This document shows, in pieces, positions 7,974-15,822 of a stretch of DNA of 64,000 bases (its first letter is position 1; each line of letters opens with the position of its first letter). The stretch lies in contig NZ_CH724107.1 in assembly GCF_000153305.1 (NCBI RefSeq), forward strand, positions 217,089-281,088. The letters are read 5' to 3'. The notes below the pieces were generated by a model. It worked only from the letters and a program-made list of their open reading frames with translations, did not search any database and was not told the origin of the DNA. Position numbers and translations under genes: made by a program. This stretch comes from Oceanicola granulosus HTCC2516 (GTDB lineage Bacteria; Pseudomonadota; Alphaproteobacteria; Rhodobacterales; Rhodobacteraceae).

Positions 7974-8429
7974 ATGGCCGGCATCGACAACGGCACCTGG
8001 GTCCTCGTCGCCGACGGCGAAAAGGCCCTGTTCCTCGAGAACATGACCGACGCGGAGAACCCGAACCTGCGCGTCGTCAAGAAGGAGGAGCAGGACAATC
8101 CTCCCGACCGCGAGCAGAGCGCCAACCGCCCCGGCCGGATGCAGGACACCGGCGTGCAGCAGCGCTCCGCGATGGACGACACCGACTGGCACGAGCTCGC
8201 CAAGGAGCGCTTCGCCGACGACATGGCCGAGCTGCTCTACGGCATGGCCCACCGCGGCCGCTTCGACAAGATCGTCCTCGTCGCCGCGCCCAACGTGCTC
8301 GGCGAGATCCGCGACAAGCTCCACAAGGAGGTCGCCGACAAGGTGGTCGGCGAGATCCCCAAGACCCTGACCAACCACCCGATCGGCGACATCGAGAAGA
8401 TCGTCGCCAAGGACCTGGCCGAAGCCTGA
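7974..8429 (+). CDS. Host attachment-type protein (PF10116 / BaeRF-like)
   Basis: A 151-residue cytosolic protein. The N-terminal strand GTWVLVADGEKALFLE and the C-terminal half (DKIVLVAAPNVLGEIR, then KEVADKVVGEIPKTLT) match the family first described as required for attachment of Agrobacterium to plant cells. That fold is related to archaeal release-factor-like (BaeRF) domains. The molecular role is not known with certainty, and the name should not be taken to mean this organism infects a host. It follows the hydrophilic small protein by 2 bases. Confidence 0.7.
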   Translation: MAGIDNGTWVLVADGEKALFLENMTDAENPNLRVVKKEEQDNPPDREQSANRPGRMQDTGVQQRSAMDDTDWHELAKERFADDMAELLYGMAHRGRFDKIVLVAAPNVLGEIRDKLHKEVADKVVGEIPKTLTNHPIGDIEKIVAKDLAEA

Positions 8430-8436
8430 CGTCTTC

Positions 8437-8465
8437 CGCGCGCGCCCACACCCGGGGCGCGCGCG
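8437..8465. terminator. G+C hairpin after the host-attachment-type gene
   Basis: An 11-base perfect stem (CGCGCGCGCCC / GGGCGCGCGCG) with a 7-base loop, starting 8 bases after the stop. No T tract. The remaining bases up to the rarD start at 8578 contain nothing else I recognise. Confidence 0.45.
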
Positions 8466-8577
8466 CCGCAACGCCCGTTGCGCCCGTTGCCTCTCGGGCC
8501 CTTGCCACCGCCCGCACGATTTCGCGCGCGAAACATCCCCCGCCCGCCCCCTTGCCATTCCTCCCGCGCCGTGGCTC

Positions 8578-9468
8578 ATGGCCCCCATGAGTGATCCGGT
8601 GCGTGCAGTCCTGGCGATCGTCACGGCCTGCGTGATCTGGGGCCTGTCGCCGCTCTACTACGCCCTCCTCGACAGCGTCGTGCCCATCGAGGTGCTGGCC
8701 CACCGCACCCTCTGGTCGTTCCTCTTCTTCGTCGCGGTGATCGCCCTGCAGCGCCGCCTGCGCGACCTCGCCGCCGCCGTCGCCACACCAAGCCGCGCCG
8801 GGCTGATCCTCGCCGCCGGCCTCGCGATCGGGTTCAACTGGTTCGGCTTCATCTTCGCCATCCATTCCGGCCGCGCGCTGGAAGCCTCGCTCGGCTACTA
8901 CGTCTTCCCGCTCTTCGCCGTCCTGCTCGGCCGCCTCGTCTTCGGCGAGGCGCTGACCCGCGTCCAGTGGGCCGCCGTCGGCCTCGCGGGGCTCGCCGTC
9001 ACCGTCCTCACCGCGGGCCTCGGCGTGCCGCCCTTCGTCGCCCTCGGCCTCGCCGCCTCCTTCGCGATCTACGGGGCCCTGAAGAAGCGCATCGCCCTCG
9101 GCCCGATCCTGTCGGTCACCGCCGAGGTGCTGCTGCTGCTGCCGCTCGCCCTGGGCTTCCTCGCCGTCTTCGGCCACGCCCAGCCCCTGCCGACGCTGCT
9201 GCTGCTGATGCTCTCGGGCCCGCTGACGGCGACCCCGCTGATGCTGTTCAGCTACGCCGCCCGCCGCCTGCGCTTCGCCACGGTCGGCCTCGTCCAGTAC
9301 CTCAACCCCACCCTGCAGTTCCTCGTCGCGGTGCTGGTCTTCACCGAGCCCTTCACCCCCTGGCACGCCATCGCCTTCCCGATCATCTGGATCGCCCTCG
9401 CGCTCTACTCCGCCAGCGCCATCGCGCGCGACCGCGCCACCCGCCGCGCCGCTGCCGTCCCGCTCTAG
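8578..9468 (+). CDS. rarD: RarD-type EamA-family transporter
   Basis: A 296-residue inner-membrane protein of the drug/metabolite transporter superfamily, with about ten hydrophobic segments in two EamA halves. The N-terminus (CVIWGLSPLYYALLDSVVP, then VLAHRTLWS) and AIHSGRALEASLGYYVFPL in the first half are characteristic of RarD. Chloramphenicol sensitivity is associated with the name in some species, but the natural substrate is unknown. The start could be 8578 or the ATG at 8587. It is convergent with urtE, with a double hairpin between them. Confidence 0.85.
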   Translation: MAPMSDPVRAVLAIVTACVIWGLSPLYYALLDSVVPIEVLAHRTLWSFLFFVAVIALQRRLRDLAAAVATPSRAGLILAAGLAIGFNWFGFIFAIHSGRALEASLGYYVFPLFAVLLGRLVFGEALTRVQWAAVGLAGLAVTVLTAGLGVPPFVALGLAASFAIYGALKKRIALGPILSVTAEVLLLLPLALGFLAVFGHAQPLPTLLLLMLSGPLTATPLMLFSYAARRLRFATVGLVQYLNPTLQFLVAVLVFTEPFTPWHAIAFPIIWIALALYSASAIARDRATRRAAAVPL

Positions 9469-9470
9469 GT

Positions 9471-9495
9471 CTCTGTTCTCGAAATATCCCGGGGG
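9471..9495 (-). repeat. ATATTT...ACAGAG 3'-end box, copy 1
   Basis: On the minus strand the box reads CCCCCGGGATATTT followed by CGAGAACAGAG. It lies directly after the hairpins at 9497-9530 in the direction of urtE transcription. GGATATTTCGAGAACAGAG is identical to bases 58072-58090. Confidence 0.6.
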
Positions 9496-9496
9496 A

Positions 9497-9530
9497 GTCG
9501 CCCCGAAGGGGCGACGGGGGCAGCGCCCCC
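9497..9530. terminator. Double hairpin between rarD and urtE
   Basis: Two adjacent perfect stems: GTCGCCCC / GGGGCGAC (9497-9504, 9508-9515, loop GAA) and GGGGGC / GCCCCC (9516-9521, 9525-9530, loop AGC). They fill the gap between two convergent genes, so a bidirectional 3' end is likely. Confidence 0.6.
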
Positions 9531-9544
9531 GGTCCGCGGCAGGC

Positions 9545-10240
9545 TCAGACCGACACGAGCGGCAGCAGCGCCTCCTTCGCGATCGCCCCCTTGCGCGCGT
9601 CCTCGATGACGGCGCCCCGGCGCAGCACGACGAATCGGTCGGCGAGGTCGTAGGCGAAGTCGAAATACTGCTCGACCAGCACGATCGCCATGTCGCCGCG
9701 CTCCCTCAGCAGGCGGATCACCTCGCCGATATGCTGGATGATGTTGGGCTGGATGCCCTCGGTCGGCTCGTCGAGCAGCAGCAGCTTCGGCCGGGTGATC
9801 AGCGCGCGCGCGATGGCGAGCTGCTGTTGCTGGCCCCCCGAGAGATCGCCCCCGCGCCGGTGCTGCATGTCGCGCAGCACCGGGAACAGCTCGTAGACGT
9901 GGTCGGGGATGCGGTGCTCGGGGCGGGGCAGGCAGGCGAAGCCGGTCTCGAGGTTCTCGGTGACGGTCATCAGCGGGAAGATGTCGCGCCCCTGGGGCAC
10001 GTAGCCGATGCCGCGCCGCGCCAGCCGGTGCGCGGGCAGCCGCTCCACCGCCGCGCCCTCGAGCCGCACCGTCCCGCCCGAGGGCAGGTGGGTGCCGGCG
10101 ATCGCCTTGAGCAGGCTCGTCTTGCCGACGCCGTTGGTGCCCATCACGCAAGTTACCTCGCCGAGCGCGGCCGTCAGCGAGACGTCGTGCAGGATCTGCG
10201 ACTTGCCGTAATGGAGGGTCAGGTTGTCGATGGTCAGCAT
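9545..10240 (-). CDS. urtE: Urea ABC transporter ATP-binding protein UrtE
   Basis: A 231-residue LivF-like ATPase and the last gene of the urt operon. Walker A is MGTNGVGKTSLL, the Q-loop region is GYVPQGRDIFPLMTV, the signature is LSGGQQQQLAIARAL and Walker B is LLLLDEPTEGIQPNII; the EGIQPNII stretch is typical of UrtE. With UrtD it powers the UrtBC membrane pore. It starts 2 bases after the urtD stop. A 3'-end hairpin pair separates it from convergent rarD. Confidence 0.92.
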   Translation of the reverse strand: MLTIDNLTLHYGKSQILHDVSLTAALGEVTCVMGTNGVGKTSLLKAIAGTHLPSGGTVRLEGAAVERLPAHRLARRGIGYVPQGRDIFPLMTVTENLETGFACLPRPEHRIPDHVYELFPVLRDMQHRRGGDLSGGQQQQLAIARALITRPKLLLLDEPTEGIQPNIIQHIGEVIRLLRERGDMAIVLVEQYFDFAYDLADRFVVLRRGAVIEDARKGAIAKEALLPLVSV

Positions 10241-10242
10241 GT

Positions 10243-10983
10243 TCAGCGCCCGAGATAGACGTCGATGACGTCTTGGTTCCTGGTGACGTGGTCGAGCGAG
10301 CCCTCGGCCAGCACCGCGCCCTCGTGGAGCACGGTGACCTTGCAGTTCAGGCGGCGGACGAACTCCATGTCGTGCTCGACCACCACGACGGCGCGGGTGC
10401 GGGCGGCCTCGACGAGGATCGCGGTCGTCTTCTCGCGCTCCGCCGGGGTCATGCCGGCGGCCGGCTCGTCGACCAGCAGCAGGCGCGGGTCCTGCGCCAG
10501 CAGCATCCCGATCTCCAGCCATTGCTTCTGCCCGTGGCTCAGCTCGCCCGACGGCCGCTCGAGCTGGTCGCCGAGCCCGATCTCGTCGGCCAGCTCGGCC
10601 ACGCGCGCGAGGTCCGCCGGGCTCGGCCTGTAGAGCAGGACGGCCAGCGGCCCGCGCGGCTTCCTGAGCGCCATCAGCAGGTTCGCCTGCACCGTCTGGT
10701 CCTCGAACACGGTCGGCTTCTGGAACTTTCGCCCGATGCCGGCCTGGGCAATCTTGGCCTCGCTCATGCCGATCAGCGAGGCGCTGCGCTCGCCGTAGAG
10801 GACGTGGCCGCTGTCGGGGCGGGTCTTGCCGGTGACGATGTCCATGAAGGTCGTCTTGCCCGCGCCGTTCGGCCCGATCACGGCGCGCAGCTCGGCCTCG
10901 CCGATCTGGAAGGAGAGGTTGTTGATGGCGCGGAAGCCGTCGAAGCTGACGGTCACGCCCGAGACTTCGAGAAGCGTGCTCAT
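10243..10983 (-). CDS. urtD: Urea ABC transporter ATP-binding protein UrtD
   Basis: A 246-residue LivG-like ATPase. Walker A is GPNGAGKTTFMD, the signature is ELSHGQKQWLEIGMLL, where the SHGQKQWLEI form is diagnostic of UrtD, and Walker B is LLLVDEPAAGM. It heterodimerises with UrtE at the cytoplasmic face of the UrtBC permease. The ATG overlaps the urtC stop by four bases (ATGA at 10980-10983), giving translational coupling. Confidence 0.92.
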   Translation of the reverse strand: MSTLLEVSGVTVSFDGFRAINNLSFQIGEAELRAVIGPNGAGKTTFMDIVTGKTRPDSGHVLYGERSASLIGMSEAKIAQAGIGRKFQKPTVFEDQTVQANLLMALRKPRGPLAVLLYRPSPADLARVAELADEIGLGDQLERPSGELSHGQKQWLEIGMLLAQDPRLLLVDEPAAGMTPAEREKTTAILVEAARTRAVVVVEHDMEFVRRLNCKVTVLHEGAVLAEGSLDHVTRNQDVIDVYLGR

Positions 10984-12155
10984 GAGGCGGTGTCCTTGCG
11001 GCGGCCGGCCAGCCGCTCGAGCCCGCCGGCGATGCCGCGCGGCGCGTAGAGGGTGACGGCGACGAAGCTGAGGCCGAGCAGCACCAGCCACCAGTCGACC
11101 CAGGCGACCCGGTAGCCCGCCACCGTGAGGTCGGGCGCCTGGCCGCCGGTGAACCACGACGACAGCAGGCTGACGAAGGCGGTGCCGATGACCGCGCCGT
11201 AGAGCCTGCCGCGTCCGCCGATGGCGACCCAGACGGCGAGGTAGATCGAGGCGATGGGCGCGATCTCGGCCGGGTTGATGATGCCCGCCTGGGGGTAGTA
11301 GAGCGCCCCCGCGATCCCGGCGATGCAGGCGGTCAGGGTGAAGATGGCGAGCTTGTAGTGCTCGACCGAGTAGCCGAGGAAGCGCACCCGGGCCTCGTTG
11401 TCTCGGATGCCCCGGATCACCGAGCCGAACTTGCCCGAGACCAGCCACGCCGACAGCAGGTAGCCGAGCGCCAGCGCCAGCGCCGAGGCCCAGAAGAACC
11501 ATAGCGACACCTCCGATTGCGGCGCGGTGACGCCGGGCAGGTTCTGCAGGCCCGACAGCCCGTTGTTGCCGCGCAGCCCGCTGGCGTTCTGGAACAGGTA
11601 CAGCGCGAGCCCCAGCGTCATCGCCTGGGTCAGGATCGACAGGTAGACGCCGGTGACTCGGGCGCGAAACGCCAGCCAGCCGAAGACCAGCGCCAGCAGC
11701 CCCGGCACCAGCACCACCAGCGCGAGCTGGATCGCGAGGCTGTCGGCGAAGCTCCAGATCAGCGGCAGGTCGCTGCTGCCGACGACGCCGAAGACCTGGT
11801 TGCCGATGGCGGCCTCGATCTCCTCGGGCGTCGGCGGCAGGGCGGCGTCGGCCAGCGCGCCCTCGACGATGTGGCGGGTGCGCTCGAACATCAGCCACAT
11901 GCCGATCATGTAGCCGCCCAGCCCGAAGAAGGCGAAGTGGCCGAGCGAGAGGATCCCCGCGTAGCCCCAGATCAGGTCCATCGCGACGGCGACGAGGCAG
12001 AGGCACAGGGTCTTGCCCAGCGTCTTGACGAAGCTCGTCGAGATCACGCCGACGCCGAAGCCTTCGGACAGGACCGTGACGGCGAGGGTGAACAGCGCCA
12101 GCAGGGCGAGGAACACGAGGACGGACGGGTGTCTTGCGATGAAGGAGCGGTGCAT
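10980..12155 (-). CDS. urtC: Urea ABC transporter permease UrtC
   Basis: A 391-residue LivM-type permease with about ten membrane segments. LIWGYAGILSLGHFAFFGLGGYMIG (in part) is the conserved core around the translocation path, and FGSVIRGIRDNEARVRFLGY is the cytoplasmic coupling loop that meets the ATPases. An insertion near residues 90-130 is common in UrtC. It starts 3 bases after the urtB stop and overlaps urtD by four bases. Confidence 0.92.
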   Translation of the reverse strand: MHRSFIARHPSVLVFLALLALFTLAVTVLSEGFGVGVISTSFVKTLGKTLCLCLVAVAMDLIWGYAGILSLGHFAFFGLGGYMIGMWLMFERTRHIVEGALADAALPPTPEEIEAAIGNQVFGVVGSSDLPLIWSFADSLAIQLALVVLVPGLLALVFGWLAFRARVTGVYLSILTQAMTLGLALYLFQNASGLRGNNGLSGLQNLPGVTAPQSEVSLWFFWASALALALGYLLSAWLVSGKFGSVIRGIRDNEARVRFLGYSVEHYKLAIFTLTACIAGIAGALYYPQAGIINPAEIAPIASIYLAVWVAIGGRGRLYGAVIGTAFVSLLSSWFTGGQAPDLTVAGYRVAWVDWWLVLLGLSFVAVTLYAPRGIAGGLERLAGRRKDTAS

Positions 12156-12158
12156 GCC

Positions 12159-14114
12159 TCAGTCTCCCGCGGCGCGGCCCTTGAGGGCGATGATGCCCCG
12201 CGGCCGGAACTGGATGAAGATGATGATGAAGACGATCATGTAGGTCTGCGCCGCCAGCGTGTTGGAGGGGTTCAGCCACTCCACGCCCTTCTGGAAGCCG
12301 CCGATCATCGTCGCGCCCGCGAGCGTGCCCCAGATGTTGCCGACGCCGCCGACCACCACGGTCATGAAGCTCTGCACGATGTAGTCGCCGCCCATTTCGG
12401 AGGTGACCTTGGCGAACAGCCCGATGACGACGCCCGCGATCCCGGCGATGCCCGAGCCGAGGCCGAAGGTCAGCATGTTCACCCGGTCGGGGTTGATCCC
12501 CATGCTGGCGGCCATGCGCGGGTTCTGGGTCACGGCGCGGGTCTCGAGGCCGAGCCGGGTGCGATTCATGATGAACAGGAACAGTCCGAGGAACAGCAGC
12601 GCCAGCGCGAAGATCGCGATCCGGATATAGCTGATCGCGACCACGTCGTTGATCACCCAGGCGCCGTCGAGCCAGCCGGGCGCGGTGAGCGGGCGGGCCT
12701 GGGTGCCGAAGATGTTCTTGGCGAGCTGCTGCAGCGCGATCGACACGCCGAACGTCGCCAGCAGCGTCTCGAGCGGGCGGTGGTAGAGCCAGCGGATCAC
12801 CAGCCGCTCGAGCGCCACCCCGGCGGCGAAGGTGACGGCGAAGGCGAGCGGCACCGCCAGCAGGATCGACGCGGTGTGGTTGGTGACGAACTGCTGCACC
12901 ACGAAGCCGGTATAGGCGCCCATCATGATGAATTCGCCGTGCGCCATGTTGATGACGCCCATCACCCCGAAGGTGATCGCCAGCCCGATGGCGGCGAGGA
13001 AGTAGATCGAGGCCAGCGACAGCGCGTCGAGCCCGAGATCCACCGCCTGACCGACCGCGACCCGCGTCTGCGAGGCGCCGAGCGCGGCGGCGGCGGCGGC
13101 GGTGACGTCCGGGTCGGGGTCGGCGTAGACGTCGAGGAAGCGATGGCCGGCGAGGGCCTCGGCGACGTCCTGCGGCCCGACGCGCGGCTCGGCGAGCCCG
13201 GCGACGACGAGCGCGTCGTAGGCGGTGTCGCGCGCGGTCTCGCTCGACAGCGCCGCGACGGGCAGGCCGCCGACCTCGCCGTCGCGGATATGGGCCGTCA
13301 GCGCCGCGTCGCGGGCCTCCTTCGTCACCAACGCCGGGGCGCGGCCCTCGGCCACGAGGAGGTCGTAGGCGGCGGTGACGCCGAGCTCCTCGCCGCCCGG
13401 CGACAGGGTGGCGGCGACGTTGGCGGGCGGCGGGTCGGTCGCGCCGATCACCGTGCGGCGGGTGGCAAGGATCGGGTTGAGCGTGGCGCGGAAGTCGACG
13501 CCGAGATCGCCCGACAGGCTCTCGATGGCGGCGATGCGCTCGGCGGGGGAGGCGCCGTGGGCGATGGTCATCAGCCGCTCCATCCGCTCCTTGCGCGCGC
13601 GCAGGGCCGGGTCGGTCTCGGCGGCGACGGAGGCGCGCAGCGGCTCGAGCAGCCCGGCCTCCGGGTCGCGGCCGAGCGAGTCGAGCGCGGCGGAGCGCTT
13701 GGCCGGGTCCGGGTCGGTCAGCTGAAAGCGCACCAGCGCGGTGGCGATCAGGGCGCGGATGCCGCTGTTGGGCTTGAGCTGGGTCAGCTCCGACCTGGGA
13801 TAGGTGCCGACGGGCGCGCCGGTGTCGAAATCGATCAGCCGGTATAGGCCGTCGGCGGTCTCCTCGCCGGCGAAGAACAGCCCGTCGGCCGCGCGCTGCC
13901 ACATCTCCTTGGCCTGCCACGTCTCGAGCACCCGCGGGATCGCGGGCAGGCCGCTGTCGGCGAGCGCGTCGATGGCGGGGCCGATCGTGCGGCGCGAGCT
14001 TTCCTCGATCAGCGCGCGCTGGGTTTGCAGGATGTCCTGCACGTTGCGCGTCTGCGCGAGGGCGAAAGGGGTTGTGAGCAATGCGCAGAGCATCGCCATC
14101 AGCAGCGTCTTCAT
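12159..14114 (-). CDS. urtB: Urea ABC transporter permease UrtB with long N-terminal periplasmic domain
   Basis: A 651-residue LivH-type permease. Residues 1-20 look like a signal peptide (MKTLLMAMLCALLTTPFALA). Residues about 21-350 are a soluble helical region with HEAT-like character and many Ala/Leu/Asp/Glu pairs. The membrane part starts near residue 355 (LDALSLASIYFLAAIGLAI) and has VMGVINMAHGEFIMMGAYTG, the conserved LivH core. LivH itself is about 300 residues; the extended N-terminus is a recognised feature of UrtB proteins, with no settled function. The start was chosen at the ATG opening the signal peptide; an ATG 46 codons upstream would run through the hairpin at 14143-14166. Confidence 0.9.
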   Translation of the reverse strand: MKTLLMAMLCALLTTPFALAQTRNVQDILQTQRALIEESSRRTIGPAIDALADSGLPAIPRVLETWQAKEMWQRAADGLFFAGEETADGLYRLIDFDTGAPVGTYPRSELTQLKPNSGIRALIATALVRFQLTDPDPAKRSAALDSLGRDPEAGLLEPLRASVAAETDPALRARKERMERLMTIAHGASPAERIAAIESLSGDLGVDFRATLNPILATRRTVIGATDPPPANVAATLSPGGEELGVTAAYDLLVAEGRAPALVTKEARDAALTAHIRDGEVGGLPVAALSSETARDTAYDALVVAGLAEPRVGPQDVAEALAGHRFLDVYADPDPDVTAAAAAALGASQTRVAVGQAVDLGLDALSLASIYFLAAIGLAITFGVMGVINMAHGEFIMMGAYTGFVVQQFVTNHTASILLAVPLAFAVTFAAGVALERLVIRWLYHRPLETLLATFGVSIALQQLAKNIFGTQARPLTAPGWLDGAWVINDVVAISYIRIAIFALALLFLGLFLFIMNRTRLGLETRAVTQNPRMAASMGINPDRVNMLTFGLGSGIAGIAGVVIGLFAKVTSEMGGDYIVQSFMTVVVGGVGNIWGTLAGATMIGGFQKGVEWLNPSNTLAAQTYMIVFIIIFIQFRPRGIIALKGRAAGD

Positions 14115-14142
14115 CTGGGGGTCCGGGCTCTCGGGGAGGGGA

Positions 14143-14166
14143 GGGCGCGCCCGCGCGGGCGCGCCC
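14143..14166 (-). other. Very stable hairpin between urtA and urtB
   Basis: GGGCGCGCCC, loop GCGC, GGGCGCGCCC: a perfect 10-base stem in the 65-base gap between the urtA stop and the urtB start. Inside the operon it could protect the upstream urtA mRNA or partly terminate transcription, raising the level of binding protein relative to the membrane genes. The role is inference; the structure is plain. Confidence 0.6.
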
Positions 14167-14179
14167 CCGGATGGGCCGA

Positions 14180-15454
14180 TCAGTAGTTCGACAGCGTCTG
14201 CACGCAGGTCTCGGTCTCGGTGTTGTACATGCCGCAGTCGAGCTCCTGCCAATCCGAGACCAGCACGGCGGATTCCGGAAGGAAGTCGGTCCAGGCGTCG
14301 CCGGGGACTTCCTCGGTCTGGGAGACGATGTCGAACTGGCCGTCCCCGGTGATCTCGCCGATCAGCACCGGCTTGGCGAGGTGGTGGTTGGGCAGCATCA
14401 CGGCGGTGCCGCCGGTCAGGTTCGGGAATTCCTGCCCATACATGGCCTCGCGCACCGCATCGACCTCCGCGGTGCCGGCCTCATCGACCGCGTTCACCCA
14501 CATGTTGAAGCCGATGTAGTGGGCCTCCATCGGGTCGTTGGTCACGCGGTCGGCACCCATGCGCTCCTGCCAGGCGGCGATCCACTCCGCGTTGGCCTCG
14601 GTGTCGGCGGACTGGAAGTAGTTCCACGCGGCGAGGTGGCCGACGAGGTTCGAGGTGTCGAGGCCCGAGAGCTCCTCCTCGCCGACGGAGAAGGCGACGA
14701 CGGGGATGTCGTCGGCGGAGATGCCGGCGGCGGCGAGCTCCTTGTAGAAGCCGATATTGGCGTCGCCGTTGATCGTGGAGATCACGCCGACGCGCTTGCC
14801 GTCGGCCCCGAGCGCCACCACGTCGGCGACGATGCGCGACCAGTCGGAATGGCCGAAGGGGGTGTAGTTGACGAAGATGTCGGTCGCCGGGATGCCGTTG
14901 TCCTGCAGGTAGGCCTGGAGGATGTTGTTGGTGGTGCGCGGGTAGACGTAGTCGGTGCCCAGCAGCGCGAACTTCTCGATGCCCAGCTCCTCGAGGAAGT
15001 AGTCCGTCGCCGGGATCGCCTGCTGGTTGGGCGCGGCGCCGGTGTAGAAGACGTTGCGTGAGCTTTCCTCGCCCTCGTACTGCACCGGGTAGAAGAGCAG
15101 GCCGTTCAGCTCTTCGATCACCGGCAGCACCGACTTGCGCGACACGCTGGTCCAGTTGCCGAAGATCACGTCGACCTCGTGCACGGTCAGCAGCTCGCGC
15201 GCCTTCTCGGCGAACAACGGCCAGTCGGAGGCCGGGTCGACCACCACCGCCTCGAGCTCGCAGCCGAGCACGCCGCCGGCGGCGTTCTGCTGCTCGACGA
15301 GCATCTCCATCGTGTCCTTCAGGGTGGTCTCGGAAATGGCCATGGTGCCCGAGAGCGAGTGCAGGACGCCGACCTTGATCGGGCAATCCTGCGCGAGGGC
15401 CGGCAGCGCGGTCCCGAGGAGCATGGCGGTGGCCAGGGCGGTGGTGGTTCTCAT
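14180..15454 (-). CDS. urtA: Urea ABC transporter substrate-binding protein UrtA
   Basis: A 424-residue periplasmic binding protein. The signal peptide is residues 1-21 (TALATAMLLGTALPALA, cleavage before QDCPIKVG). The mature protein starts with the type I binding-protein strand IKVGVLHSLSGTMAISE, typical of UrtA and short-chain amide binding proteins; NWTSVSRKSVLPVIEE, PVQYEGEESSRNVFYTG and the C-terminal MLPNHHLAKPV are further landmarks. It is the first gene of urtABCDE and diverges from the urease genes, which fits urea capture for intracellular hydrolysis. Such operons are usually under nitrogen control; I saw no clear NtrC site. Confidence 0.93.
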   Translation of the reverse strand: MRTTTALATAMLLGTALPALAQDCPIKVGVLHSLSGTMAISETTLKDTMEMLVEQQNAAGGVLGCELEAVVVDPASDWPLFAEKARELLTVHEVDVIFGNWTSVSRKSVLPVIEELNGLLFYPVQYEGEESSRNVFYTGAAPNQQAIPATDYFLEELGIEKFALLGTDYVYPRTTNNILQAYLQDNGIPATDIFVNYTPFGHSDWSRIVADVVALGADGKRVGVISTINGDANIGFYKELAAAGISADDIPVVAFSVGEEELSGLDTSNLVGHLAAWNYFQSADTEANAEWIAAWQERMGADRVTNDPMEAHYIGFNMWVNAVDEAGTAEVDAVREAMYGQEFPNLTGGTAVMLPNHHLAKPVLIGEITGDGQFDIVSQTEEVPGDAWTDFLPESAVLVSDWQELDCGMYNTETETCVQTLSNY

Positions 15455-15822
15455 GTGATATCCCCTCGCGGGGCGGCCGCCGGCGCTTGTTGTCGGAACA
15501 GATGCGCCATAGCGTTCCCCCGCAGCTTCGATGTTGCAATCGTGTGGCGGCCGGGCTGAGGTCCAATTCATCCGGTCGTCACACACCCTCTGCCCCAGAG
15601 CGAGCTGCCCTGACGTCAGATGATGCCGGATGTTTGCTGCGCTGCCGCACGAGTGGCAATCCGAGGGGGCGGGGATTGTGGACCCGGTCGCGGATTGGCT
15701 GTTTTTCAGGCGCACTTCGCCGCGACCGCCCAATAATCGCCCACCTGCGTCATCGTCGCCCCATTATCGGGCGCCGATCCTGCCGCTTGCGCGCGCCGTG
15801 TGCTTGGACAGCTCCGAGACGG
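15455..15822. other. Divergent control region between urtA and ureD
   Basis: A 368-base gap that must hold the promoters of both the urea importer and urease operons. I see the palindrome TGACGTCA at 15611-15618 and A+T-richer stretches around 15725-15770 (CAATAATCGCCC and CATTATCGGGCG), but no confident sigma-70, sigma-54 or NtrC site and no open reading frame that looks coding. Confidence 0.4.

Noticed and set aside
10243..13920. Very long antisense and alternative-frame open stretches across the urt genes, including a 1225-codon frame on the minus strand and 776 codons on the plus strand
   Set aside because: They are Arg/Ala/Gly/Pro-rich, match no family, and overlap five well-supported urt genes. 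Such shadows are expected from G+C-rich third codon positions.
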